A stretch of DNA of 12,441 nucleotides from an uncultured Bacillaceae bacterium. Lineage in GTDB: Bacteria; Bacillota; Bacilli; Bacillales; Amphibacillaceae. Numbering within the stretch: the stretch's first letter is position 1; each line of letters opens with the position of its first letter. Below are positions 6,820 to 12,441 of this stretch, in pieces. Location: the NCBI GenBank assembly GCA_945639745.1, contig CALZEK010000022.1:1-12441 (forward strand). The letters run 5' to 3'. A program made the position numbers and the translations under genes. The notes beneath the pieces were generated by a model, which saw only the letters and a list, made by a program, of their open reading frames with translations, was not told where the DNA came from and did no database searches.

Positions 6820-6848
6820 ATAATAGAATAGGCAAATGAGATTGTCAA
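6820..6848 (-). promoter_or_regulatory. SigA promoter of bioY
   Basis: On the minus strand TTGACA (6843-6848) and TATTAT (6820-6825) are separated by 17 bp. The -35 is perfect and the -10 matches five of six. The predicted start, near 6813, falls inside the BirA-type operator. Confidence 0.85.
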
Positions 6849-7163
6849 CACTTAAAATAAGCAGTAAACGTTAAGTAGATAATCATAGCAATTGGAATTA
6901 AATTAAGATATAAACCTTATTGAAGATAGTGCGATGGGCACCAACGCGACCTAAGGGGTTGTTATAATAAGCTTTGTTGATTAGATGTCATGACACTAAG
7001 CATGACTATTTATAAGCAAGGGCATCGCGATGGTATGTATTTAATTAAAAATCAATTACTAGTTTGTAAAGAGTGAGGAAGAAATATGCATTTTAGTTGT
7101 AAAAAATTAAATGTATTTTAAACTAATATAGAGTTAGCTTAAAAAATTAGAGGAGAGATAGGT
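6849..7163. other. Long spacer between bioY and htpG
   Basis: It contains the candidate RNA at 6930-7029. Apart from that it is AT-rich sequence. A tiny reading frame at 7086-7121 (MHFSCKKLNVF) is preceded by GAGGAAG, and no clear SigA promoter for htpG could be placed. There is no CIRCE inverted repeat (TTAGCACTC-N9-GAGTGCTAA), so HrcA control of htpG is not supported. Confidence 0.6.
6930..7029. ncRNA. Candidate structured RNA, three-way junction, class unknown
   Basis: This segment is visibly richer in G and C than the surrounding spacer. Read on the plus strand, it closes with TGCGATG (6930-6936) pairing to CATCGCG (7023-7029). Inside are a hairpin GCGACC/GGTTGT (6946-6951 with 6957-6962, including G-U pairs, loop TAAGG) and a longer arm GCTT/AAGC (6971-6974 with 7014-7017). 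That arm is capped by the perfect stem GTCATG/CATGAC (6987-6992 with 7001-7006). I do not recognise it as a known riboswitch, T-box, 6S, SRP or tmRNA. No terminator follows on either strand, so a leader is as possible as a free RNA. The strand is undecided: a TTTACA-N17-TAATTA sequence at 7042-7070 on the minus strand would start transcription right beside it, towards bioY. Confidence 0.35.
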
Positions 7164-9044
7164 ATGGAAAAAAAGCAATTTCAGGCTGAATCTAAAAGAT
7201 TGCTTGAACTAATGATTAATTCGATTTATTCTCAAAAAGAAGTCTTTTTAAGAGAACTAATTTCTAATTCAAGCGACGCAATTGATAAAGTGTATTATAA
7301 AACATTAACAGATGAAACATTAAATTTTAATAAAGAAGATTATTATATTCAAATTGAGACAAATAAAGAGTCGCGAACATTAAAAATAATTGATACAGGA
7401 ATTGGTATGACAAAAGAAGAACTAGAAGAAAACTTAGGAACAATTGCTAAAAGTGGATCGCATGCTTTTAAGTCTGCAAATGAAATGGAAGAAGACTTTG
7501 ATATTATCGGCCAATTTGGTGTTGGTTTTTATGCTGCATTTATGGTTGCAGATGAAGTGACTGTTAAAACAAAAGCATTAGGAAGTGACACAGCTTATGA
7601 ATGGCATTCTGATGGAACAGAAGGCTATGTCATTCAGCCAACAGAAAAAGATAAAGTCGGTACAGAAGTAATATTGCAAATTAAAGAAGATACAGAAGAA
7701 AATAATTATACGGAGTATTTAGATGAATATCGCTTAAAAGAGATTATTAAGAAATATTCGGACTTTATCCGTTACCCTATTAAAATGGAAGTAACAAAAA
7801 ACCGACCTAAAAATGATGAATCGGAAGAATTTGTAGAATATAAAGAAGAAGAAACAATAAATAGTATGGTTCCTATTTGGCGTAAGAATCGTTCGGAGTT
7901 AACAGAAGACGATTATATTAATTTCTATCATGAAAAGAACTATGGTTTTGATAAGCCATTAAAACATATTCATACGAGTGTTGATGGAACAATTCGTTAC
8001 TCAGCTATTCTTTATATTCCAGAAACAATGCCATTTGATTTTTATTCAAAAGAATATGAAAAGGGATTAGAACTCTATGCAAATGGTGTATTAATTATGG
8101 AAAAGAGCCCTGAACTTATTCCGGATTATTTTAGTTTCGTAAAAGGAATGATAGATTCGGATGATTTATCGCTTAATATTTCCCGGGAAATGTTACAGCA
8201 AGATCGTCAAGTTCAATTAATCGCGAAAAATATAACACGTAAAATTAAACAAGAATTAGAATCGATGTTAAAAAATGATCGTGATAAATATATTAAGTTC
8301 TATGAAACATTTGGAACGCAACTTAAATATGGTATTTATAGTGATTATGGGATGAATAAAGAGACATTGAAAGACCTAATTATGTTTTATTCTTCAACAG
8401 AGAAAAAACTAGTTGCTTTGAATGAATATGTTGAACGAATGCCGGAAGAACAAAAATATATTTACTATGCAATTGGTGAGTCAAAAGCAAGAATTGAAGC
8501 AATGCCTCAAGCTGAATTAGTTAGTGATTCAGGTTATGAAATTCTTTATTTCACAGAAGATGTAGATGAGTTTGCTATTCGGATGTTAGAAAAATACAAA
8601 GATAAAGAATTCCGTTCAGTGACAAGTAGTGATTTAGGAATAGATATTGCTGAAGATAAAGAAGCAAAAAAAGAATCAGAAGAAAACAAAGAATTATTTG
8701 AAAAGATGAAAATATATCTTGGAGATAAAGTGAAGGAGGTAAAAGCATCAACAAGATTACGAACACATCCAGTATCATTCTCAGCAGATGGGGAAATCTC
8801 GATAGAAATGGAAAAAGTATTACAGCAAATGCCAGAGAATCAAGGTGTTCAGGCTGAAAAAGTGTTGGAAATTAATATCGATCACAATGTTTATCACCAA
8901 TTAAAAGCATCATTTGAACAAAATGATGAAAGGACATTGAATTTGTATACGGACTTACTTTATAATCAAGCATTATTAATTGAAGGCTTACCAATTGAAG
9001 ATCCAGTGGCTTTTACAAATAATATCTGGAAAATAGTTAATTAA
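7164..9044 (+). CDS. htpG: Molecular chaperone HtpG (Hsp90)
   Basis: 626 residues, the normal full length for bacterial Hsp90. The N-terminal GHKL ATPase domain has [13 protein letters not shown] (30-42, with the catalytic glutamate at 31 and the Mg-binding asparagine at 35), DTGIGM (77-82), the lid segment LGTIAKSGS (91-99) and [15 protein letters not shown] (116-130). The middle domain carries the ATP-contacting arginine in [11 protein letters not shown] (337-347). The C-terminal dimerisation domain follows a charged, lysine/glutamate-rich stretch around 498-515. The protein is cytosolic and refolds or holds client proteins in an ATP-driven clamp cycle. AGGAG is 8 nt before the ATG. It is a single-gene unit closed by a strong terminator. 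In Bacillus subtilis htpG is controlled outside the HrcA and SigB regulons; the absence of CIRCE here is consistent with that. Confidence 0.98.
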   Translation: MEKKQFQAESKRLLELMINSIYSQKEVFLRELISNSSDAIDKVYYKTLTDETLNFNKEDYYIQIETNKESRTLKIIDTGIGMTKEELEENLGTIAKSGSHAFKSANEMEEDFDIIGQFGVGFYAAFMVADEVTVKTKALGSDTAYEWHSDGTEGYVIQPTEKDKVGTEVILQIKEDTEENNYTEYLDEYRLKEIIKKYSDFIRYPIKMEVTKNRPKNDESEEFVEYKEEETINSMVPIWRKNRSELTEDDYINFYHEKNYGFDKPLKHIHTSVDGTIRYSAILYIPETMPFDFYSKEYEKGLELYANGVLIMEKSPELIPDYFSFVKGMIDSDDLSLNISREMLQQDRQVQLIAKNITRKIKQELESMLKNDRDKYIKFYETFGTQLKYGIYSDYGMNKETLKDLIMFYSSTEKKLVALNEYVERMPEEQKYIYYAIGESKARIEAMPQAELVSDSGYEILYFTEDVDEFAIRMLEKYKDKEFRSVTSSDLGIDIAEDKEAKKESEENKELFEKMKIYLGDKVKEVKASTRLRTHPVSFSADGEISIEMEKVLQQMPENQGVQAEKVLEINIDHNVYHQLKASFEQNDERTLNLYTDLLYNQALLIEGLPIEDPVAFTNNIWKIVN

Positions 9045-9076
9045 AAAATCCGCACAGATTATCTGTGCGGATTTTT
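9044..9076 (+). terminator. Rho-independent terminator of htpG
   Basis: AAAAATCCGCACAGA (9044-9058) pairs perfectly with TCTGTGCGGATTTTT (9062-9076). The stem is GC-rich, the loop is short, and the 3' arm ends in five T. It overlaps the htpG stop codon by one base. Confidence 0.95.
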
Positions 9077-9090
9077 ATTTGTGTTATCAT

Positions 9091-9119
9091 TATTAATAGT
9101 AAACGTGATACTATATAAT
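9091..9119 (+). promoter_or_regulatory. Possible promoter of the MgtC-family gene with an inverted repeat in the spacer
   Basis: A perfect -10 TATAAT (9114-9119) is preceded at 17 bp by a weak -35, TATTAA (9091-9096). The spacer holds the inverted repeat ATAGTA-N7-TACTAT (9096-9101 and 9109-9114), which could be an operator. No regulator can be named. Confidence 0.45.
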
Positions 9120-9165
9120 TAGTTAATTAATCATAGAATCGATTTAGGGAAAAGAGGTCATAATC

Positions 9166-9639
9166 ATGATTGAACTCTTCGTGCAGTATGAATTATATTT
9201 TAAAATATTACTAAGTGCTATCTTAGGTTTTTTTATAGGTTGGGATAGAACTTCAAAAAATAAACCAGCAGGATTAAAAACATATATGTATGTTGCTGTA
9301 TCAACAACTCTTATTACAATAATTTCTATTGAAAGTGTAAGCATGTATAGCGACTTACATCCTAATGTTAGAGTGGATCCAATGCGTTTAGCAGCTCAAA
9401 TTGTTACAGGCTTAGGATTTTTGGGAGCGGGAGTTATTTTAAAAGATGGATTAAAAGTAAAAGGACTGACTTCAGCAGCTATGGTCTTTTTTGTTGGAGC
9501 AATTGGTATTGGCATTGGTGCAGGACTTTATGGACCAGTGATATTTACTGTCATTGTCACAACAATATTTTCTATAATGGGAAATTATTTCAGAGAGCAT
9601 GAAATAGTTCCTCATAAAAAAAATTCAGATGACCAATGA
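9166..9639 (+). CDS. MgtC/SapB family membrane protein
   Basis: 157 residues with about four to five membrane segments. Family landmarks are GWDRTSKNKPAGLKTYM (25-41, the charged loop after TM1), GLGFLGAGVILKDGLKVKGLTSAA (82-105, highly conserved) and the glycine-rich GAIGIGIGAGLYG (111-123). The protein ends soon after the last helix, so it is the short SapB/YhiD-like form without the ACT-like C-terminal domain of Salmonella MgtC. Relatives are linked to Mg2+ limitation, acid tolerance or modulation of membrane ATPases. Its role in this organism is not known, and the family should not be read as a proven Mg2+ transporter. AGAGGT lies about 8 nt before the ATG. It sits between two terminators. 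Confidence 0.9.
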   Translation: MIELFVQYELYFKILLSAILGFFIGWDRTSKNKPAGLKTYMYVAVSTTLITIISIESVSMYSDLHPNVRVDPMRLAAQIVTGLGFLGAGVILKDGLKVKGLTSAAMVFFVGAIGIGIGAGLYGPVIFTVIVTTIFSIMGNYFREHEIVPHKKNSDDQ

Positions 9640-9663
9640 AGAAAAGTAATTTAAATTAATAAT

Positions 9664-9691
9664 AAAAACCATCTTAACTAAGATGGTTTTT
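9664..9691 (+). terminator. Terminator after the MgtC-family gene
   Basis: AAAAACCATCTTA (9664-9676) pairs with TAAGATGGTTTTT (9679-9691); the inner A-T pairs open to form the loop. The 3' arm is T-rich. Only 36 bp separate it from the lrgA start codon. Confidence 0.85.
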
Positions 9692-9710
9692 ATCTATAGC
9701 ATTATAAATA

Positions 9711-9723
9711 TGAGGTGAGGTGG
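9711..9723 (+). promoter_or_regulatory. Ribosome binding site for the TTG start of lrgA/cidA
   Basis: TGAGGTGAGGTGG contains two overlapping GAGGTG-type sites 4 and 10 nt from TTG 9728. This supports the UUG start; no ATG or GTG is better placed in this frame. Confidence 0.7.
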
Positions 9724-9727
9724 TAAA

Positions 9728-10099
9728 TTGAAGCGCTTTATTTTAATCGTATTGCATATTGGAATCTTATATTTATTCAGCATGTTAGGAACTTGGTTAA
9801 AAGAAATATTAAATTTATCAGTTCCAGGAAGTGTTATTGGGATGTTGTTATTGTTTGTTTTATTAATGACAAACATAATCAAAGTTGAATGGGTAGAAGC
9901 AGGAGCTCAGTTTTTTGTCAGTAATTTAGTGTTCTTTTTTATACCTGCCACGGTTGGTATTATAGATTACTTTGATTTATTTAAAGGGAAAGGAATTTTA
10001 TTAATATTAATTGCACTTATTAGTACAATTTTAGTCATGACGACTTCAGGTTTAACGAGTCAGTTTTTAGCTAAAAATAAAGAAGGTGTTAAGGAATGA
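9728..10099 (+). CDS. LrgA/CidA family holin-like membrane protein
   Basis: 123 residues, four predicted membrane helices, starting at TTG behind a strong ribosome binding site. Family motifs are LSVPGSVIGMLLLFVLL (30-46) and NLVFFFIPATVGIIDYFDL (66-84). CidA/LrgA proteins form oligomers with their LrgB/CidB partner. They are linked to holin-like control of autolysis in Staphylococcus, and homologous pairs (Bacillus PftAB, Streptococcus LrgAB) move pyruvate. No LytSR, CidR or cidC gene is in view, so cid versus lrg cannot be assigned. The gene overlaps lrgB by 4 bp (ATGA) and is translationally coupled to it. A palindromic AAGCGCTT covering codons 2-4 is part of an imperfect cre (11 of 14). 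I see no convincing promoter between the upstream terminator and the start. Confidence 0.9.
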   Translation: MKRFILIVLHIGILYLFSMLGTWLKEILNLSVPGSVIGMLLLFVLLMTNIIKVEWVEAGAQFFVSNLVFFFIPATVGIIDYFDLFKGKGILLILIALISTILVMTTSGLTSQFLAKNKEGVKE

Positions 10100-10782
10100 A
10101 TTTTTTAATAGCTAGCTTTTTTATATTACTAACTATTATTGCATTTATTTTTGCTAAATGGTTATATCAAAGAGTTTATACACCATTACTACTGCCGCTA
10201 ACTGTTGCGACGGTAATTATTATTGTATTTTTATTAATTTTTAATATTGATTTTGATACATATATGATAGGTGGCGATTTAATTAGTGAATTGTTAGGGC
10301 CAGCGGTTGTAGCATTAGCTTATCCGCTCTATCAACAAAGAGATAGATTAAAACAATTACTAATGCCTCTAATCATTGGTTCATTTATTGGATCAATAGT
10401 AGGTATAGCATCAGGTCTCCTACTGACAAAATGGTTTGGTTTTAGTGATGAATTGATTTATTCTATAACATCAAAGTCTGTAACGACACCTGTTGCGGTA
10501 GAAATTACTGAGGATTTAGGTGGAATAATATCTTTAGCGGCTGTTTTTGTAATGGTTGCAGGAATTGGTGGAGCGATGATGAGTAATTATATTTATCGTA
10601 TTTTTCAGTTAGATACTCCGATTGGAAAAGGTGTTGGTATTGGTGCGGCTTCACATGGGATTGGAACGGCAAAAGCTTTAGAGAACAGTGAATTAGAAGG
10701 TTCTTTTAGTTCTATTGCGATGATACTAAGTGCAATCTTTGTTTCGTTTTTAATGCCTTTTATGATTGCTTTATTTATGTAA
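10096..10782 (+). CDS. LrgB/CidB family membrane protein
   Basis: 228 residues with about six to seven membrane segments. The LrgB family landmarks are all present: ELLGPAVVALAYPLYQQ (65-81), SITSKSVTTPVAVEITEDLGG (123-143), AGIGGAMM (155-162) and GIGAASHGIGTAKALE (181-196). The start codon overlaps the lrgA stop (ATGA), with AAGGA upstream, so the two are made together. LrgB acts with LrgA in the cytoplasmic membrane, either as an antiholin/holin-type pair or as a pyruvate transporter, depending on the species. The sequence alone does not decide. The gene converges on the M24 peptidase gene. Confidence 0.93.
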   Translation: MNFLIASFFILLTIIAFIFAKWLYQRVYTPLLLPLTVATVIIIVFLLIFNIDFDTYMIGGDLISELLGPAVVALAYPLYQQRDRLKQLLMPLIIGSFIGSIVGIASGLLLTKWFGFSDELIYSITSKSVTTPVAVEITEDLGGIISLAAVFVMVAGIGGAMMSNYIYRIFQLDTPIGKGVGIGAASHGIGTAKALENSELEGSFSSIAMILSAIFVSFLMPFMIALFM

Positions 10783-10790
10783 CTATCACT

Positions 10791-10838
10791 TAAAAAACCG
10801 AGAGATTAAACATAATCTAATGTTTAATCTCTCGGTTT
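10791..10838. terminator. Terminator between lrgB and the M24 peptidase gene, strongest on the minus strand
   Basis: A perfect 19-bp stem (10795-10813 with 10820-10838) around a 6-nt loop. On the minus strand it is followed by six T, an ideal terminator for the peptidase gene. On the plus strand only three T follow before AAATAAC, so termination of lrgAB is probably weaker. Confidence 0.9.
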
Positions 10839-10844
10839 AAATAA

Positions 10845-11948
10845 CTATAAAATTTGTAGTGTCTTTGGGAAACTTGTCAGAACTTCAGCTTCACCATTTT
10901 CATTAATATATACTTCATCTTCAATACGAACACCGCCGAAGTTTGGAATATAAATACCTGGTTCAATCGTAAAGAACAAGCCAGGTGAAGCAATGTCTTC
11001 GTTTTTTTGATGAATTGAAGGTGCTTCATGAACTTCTATCCCAAGACCATGGCCAATACGATTATTAAAATACTTACCGTAGCCACCATCGTTAATAATT
11101 TTTCGGGCATTTAAATCAAAATGTTTTAAGGCTGTATTTGCTTTTACTGAATTGATACCTACTTGATTAGATTTTAGAACAAGGTCGTATATTTCCTTTT
11201 GCTTATCGGTAGCTTCTTCAATGATAAAAGTACGTGTTATATCAGAGCAATAGCCGCTTTTAGTGACGACACCAAAATCAATTAATAAAAAATCTCCTTT
11301 TTTAAATTTCCGTTCACCTGGTATACCATGAGGTAAAGCTGATTTTTCGCCAGAAAGTACAATCGTTGAAAAGGAAGGCCCGACTGCGCCAAATTTTTTC
11401 ATCAGTAATTCCAGTTCACCAGCTAATTCTAATTCGGTCATGCCAATCTGAACTTTTTTAATCCCTTCAAAGAGAACTTTTTCAATAATGTTAACAGCTT
11501 CTTGTAAATGAACGATTTCAGTGCGTGATTTTTTCATACGTTGAGCATTGATATACAACTCGATATTTGTAAATTGTGCCTTATTGTATAATTTTTGAAA
11601 TTCTTTATAACGATGAACATTCATATTATTTTCTTCTAAAGCAATCAAGTTATGATCTGATGAGAGTTGAGGCTTTAAAACTTCAAAAGCATCTTCTTCA
11701 TCAGAAATTGAAATAATCTGATTAATTATGGATTCATTACTTGCAGCATCCTTATCTAATGCGGGAACAAATAAAAAATCTTTATCATTTTTAGGCTCGC
11801 ATATAAAAGCTAAGAATCTTTCATGTGGATTTGAATTAAATCCAGTGAAATAAAAGACATTAGCTGGATCCATGATAATTGCAAGATCAATATTATCTTT
11901 AATTAAATCTTTTTTGAGTTTATTAATACGGTTTTTATGTTCTGTCAT
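10845..11948 (-). CDS. Xaa-Pro peptidase, M24B family (aminopeptidase P / prolidase-like)
   Basis: 367 residues. An N-terminal creatinase-type domain (about 6-135) is followed by the pita-bread metallopeptidase domain (about 145-360). The five metal ligands can be placed: D224 in LLIDFG, D236 in SGYCSDITRTF, H300 in RIGHGLG, E329 in FTIEPGIY and E343 in VRIEDEVYI. H207 (ALPHGIP) and H307 (EVHEAP) are the usual extra active-site histidines. All catalytic residues are intact. It should release an N-terminal residue from peptides with proline at position 2, or split Xaa-Pro dipeptides, in the cytosol using Mn2+ or Co2+. The sequence alone does not separate PepQ from aminopeptidase P. AGGAGG is 8 nt before the ATG. 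The ndh terminator ends only about 38 bp upstream, so its promoter must be very close or overlap it. Confidence 0.93.
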   Translation of the reverse strand: MTEHKNRINKLKKDLIKDNIDLAIIMDPANVFYFTGFNSNPHERFLAFICEPKNDKDFLFVPALDKDAASNESIINQIISISDEEDAFEVLKPQLSSDHNLIALEENNMNVHRYKEFQKLYNKAQFTNIELYINAQRMKKSRTEIVHLQEAVNIIEKVLFEGIKKVQIGMTELELAGELELLMKKFGAVGPSFSTIVLSGEKSALPHGIPGERKFKKGDFLLIDFGVVTKSGYCSDITRTFIIEEATDKQKEIYDLVLKSNQVGINSVKANTALKHFDLNARKIINDGGYGKYFNNRIGHGLGIEVHEAPSIHQKNEDIASPGLFFTIEPGIYIPNFGGVRIEDEVYINENGEAEVLTSFPKTLQIL

Positions 11949-11981
11949 GGAATACCCTCCTAGTTATGTAATAAAAGCTAA

Positions 11982-12019
11982 TTAAAAATCTGCTTAAGAA
12001 TATAATTCTCAAGCAGATT
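11982..12019 (-). terminator. Terminator of the NADH dehydrogenase gene
   Basis: AATCTGCTT (11987-11995) pairs with AAGCAGATT (12011-12019). After an A/C mismatch the stem continues as AGAA/TTCT around loop TATAA. On the minus strand a run of five T follows. It starts 3 bp past the ndh stop codon. Confidence 0.88.
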
Positions 12020-12022
12020 CTA

Positions 12023-12441
12023 TTAATGTCTTTTTTGTAACCAAAGTACGCCAGATTTAGTGATACGTGGTAGTAATCCTGTGATTGGTTTTGAAAACAT
12101 ATTAGCAAAACCATCTGACTTACCAAGAGATCCAAGTGTACCTCTTAATCTAATTTCCTTTGGCTTTTGAGGCTCTACATTACTCACAATATCACTTAGA
12201 ATAATCGCTAGTTGTTCACCTTGTTGACCAGCAAGTTGTGCACTCGGTGAGTATTCCGATGATGCATTATCACCAATAACAAAAATGTTTTTATGTGTAT
12301 TTGTTTGATAAAAGTCATTAACAATTACTTTGTTATAATTATCTTTTTTGAAAGGTAAAGCTCGAACTAGACTATGTGGTTGGACCCCAGCTGTCCAGAT
12401 TGTTACGTCATTCACATAGCAAATGCCGTTATTACAAACGC
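12023..12441 (-). CDS. ndh: Type II NADH dehydrogenase (NDH-2), C-terminal part (partial)
   Basis: The last 139 codons of a frame that stays open to the right edge; the true start lies outside. A GTG at 12415 is internal, not a start. Visible features are VTIWTAGVQPH (the end of the NAD-binding domain), the FAD-contacting NIFVIGDNAS, then PSAQLAGQQGEQLA, and the typical C-terminus FSKPITGLLPRITKSGVLWLQKRH, whose amphipathic, basic helices dock the enzyme on the membrane. NDH-2 oxidises NADH and reduces menaquinone without pumping protons, feeding the respiratory chain. The gene is followed directly by its own terminator and then by the M24 peptidase gene on the same strand. Identification is firm from the C-terminal half. 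Confidence 0.88.
   Translation of the reverse strand, partial: VCNNGICYVNDVTIWTAGVQPHSLVRALPFKKDNYNKVIVNDFYQTNTHKNIFVIGDNASSEYSPSAQLAGQQGEQLAIILSDIVSNVEPQKPKEIRLRGTLGSLGKSDGFANMFSKPITGLLPRITKSGVLWLQKRH

Noticed and set aside
6863..6876. cre-like sequence AGTAAACGTTAAGT upstream of bioY and htpG
   Set aside because: 12 of 14 positions match, but the first base and the late conserved C fail. It is upstream of the bioY -35, and neither neighbour is a typical CcpA target.
6849..7163. CIRCE or GAAAAGG heat-shock element upstream of htpG
   Set aside because: I looked for both and found neither; no heat-shock operator can be claimed.
8575..8778. 67-codon minus-strand frame inside htpG
   Set aside because: Antisense to the charged, AT-rich linker region of HtpG; the leucine-rich translation is a composition artefact.
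9144..9344. Minus-strand frame over the start of the MgtC-family gene
   Set aside because: Shadow of the coding strand, without a ribosome binding site or conserved motif.
9694..9882. Minus-strand frame over the start of lrgA
   Set aside because: Shadow frame; lrgA/lrgB are unmistakable on the plus strand.
11935..12135. Minus-strand frame spanning the ndh 3' end and the peptidase start
   Set aside because: It runs out of frame across the ndh C-terminus, a terminator and the peptidase ribosome binding site, so it cannot be a real gene.

Overview
The window is AT-rich, with strong AGGAGG-type ribosome binding sites, U-tailed hairpin terminators after nearly every transcription unit, a CcpA cre site, a BirA operator and LrgAB/CidAB, BioY and type II NADH dehydrogenase genes. 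This points to a low-GC Firmicute, most likely Bacillales. The gene set has a Staphylococcaceae-like flavour. However, an intact sigma-54 activator with a matching -24/-12 promoter argues against Staphylococcus itself, which to my knowledge lacks RpoN. The genus cannot be fixed from this sequence. All complete genes look intact. I see no insertion sequence, phage gene, CRISPR array, tRNA or rRNA.

Left part (1-1857). The first 14 codons of a Rossmann-fold dehydrogenase (probably 3-hydroxyacyl-CoA dehydrogenase) run off the left edge on the minus strand. Its 210-bp upstream region is a compact control unit, read in transcription order: the end of a PAS-AAA+-Fis sigma-54 activator gene; an inverted-repeat cluster suited to be its enhancer; the activator's terminator; a near-consensus -24/-12 promoter; and a full-match cre site just past the expected start of transcription. 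I infer that the operon is switched on by a small-molecule-sensing activator and shut off by CcpA when sugar is plentiful.

Middle part (1858-7163). Genes alternate in direction as single-gene units separated by bidirectional terminators: an acidic amino acid:cation symporter (+), a membrane-anchored FMN/Fe-S glutamate-synthase-like protein (-) that probably starts at CTG, an Era-like GTPase with a C-terminal membrane domain (+), and the biotin transporter subunit BioY (-), whose promoter is covered by a BirA-type operator. A 377-bp gap between bioY and htpG contains a locally GC-rich segment that folds as a closed three-way junction. It is a candidate structured RNA of no class I recognise and is the least explained sequence here.

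Right part (7164-12441). htpG, an MgtC/SapB-family gene and an overlapping lrgA-lrgB (cidA-cidB-like) pair lie on the plus strand. They converge on an M24 Xaa-Pro peptidase gene and the 3' portion of a type II NADH dehydrogenase gene on the minus strand.

No single large new system is evident. The parts most worth following are the sigma-54/cre control region at the left edge, the unexplained RNA-like element at 6930-7029, and the non-AUG start of the glutamate-synthase-like gene.
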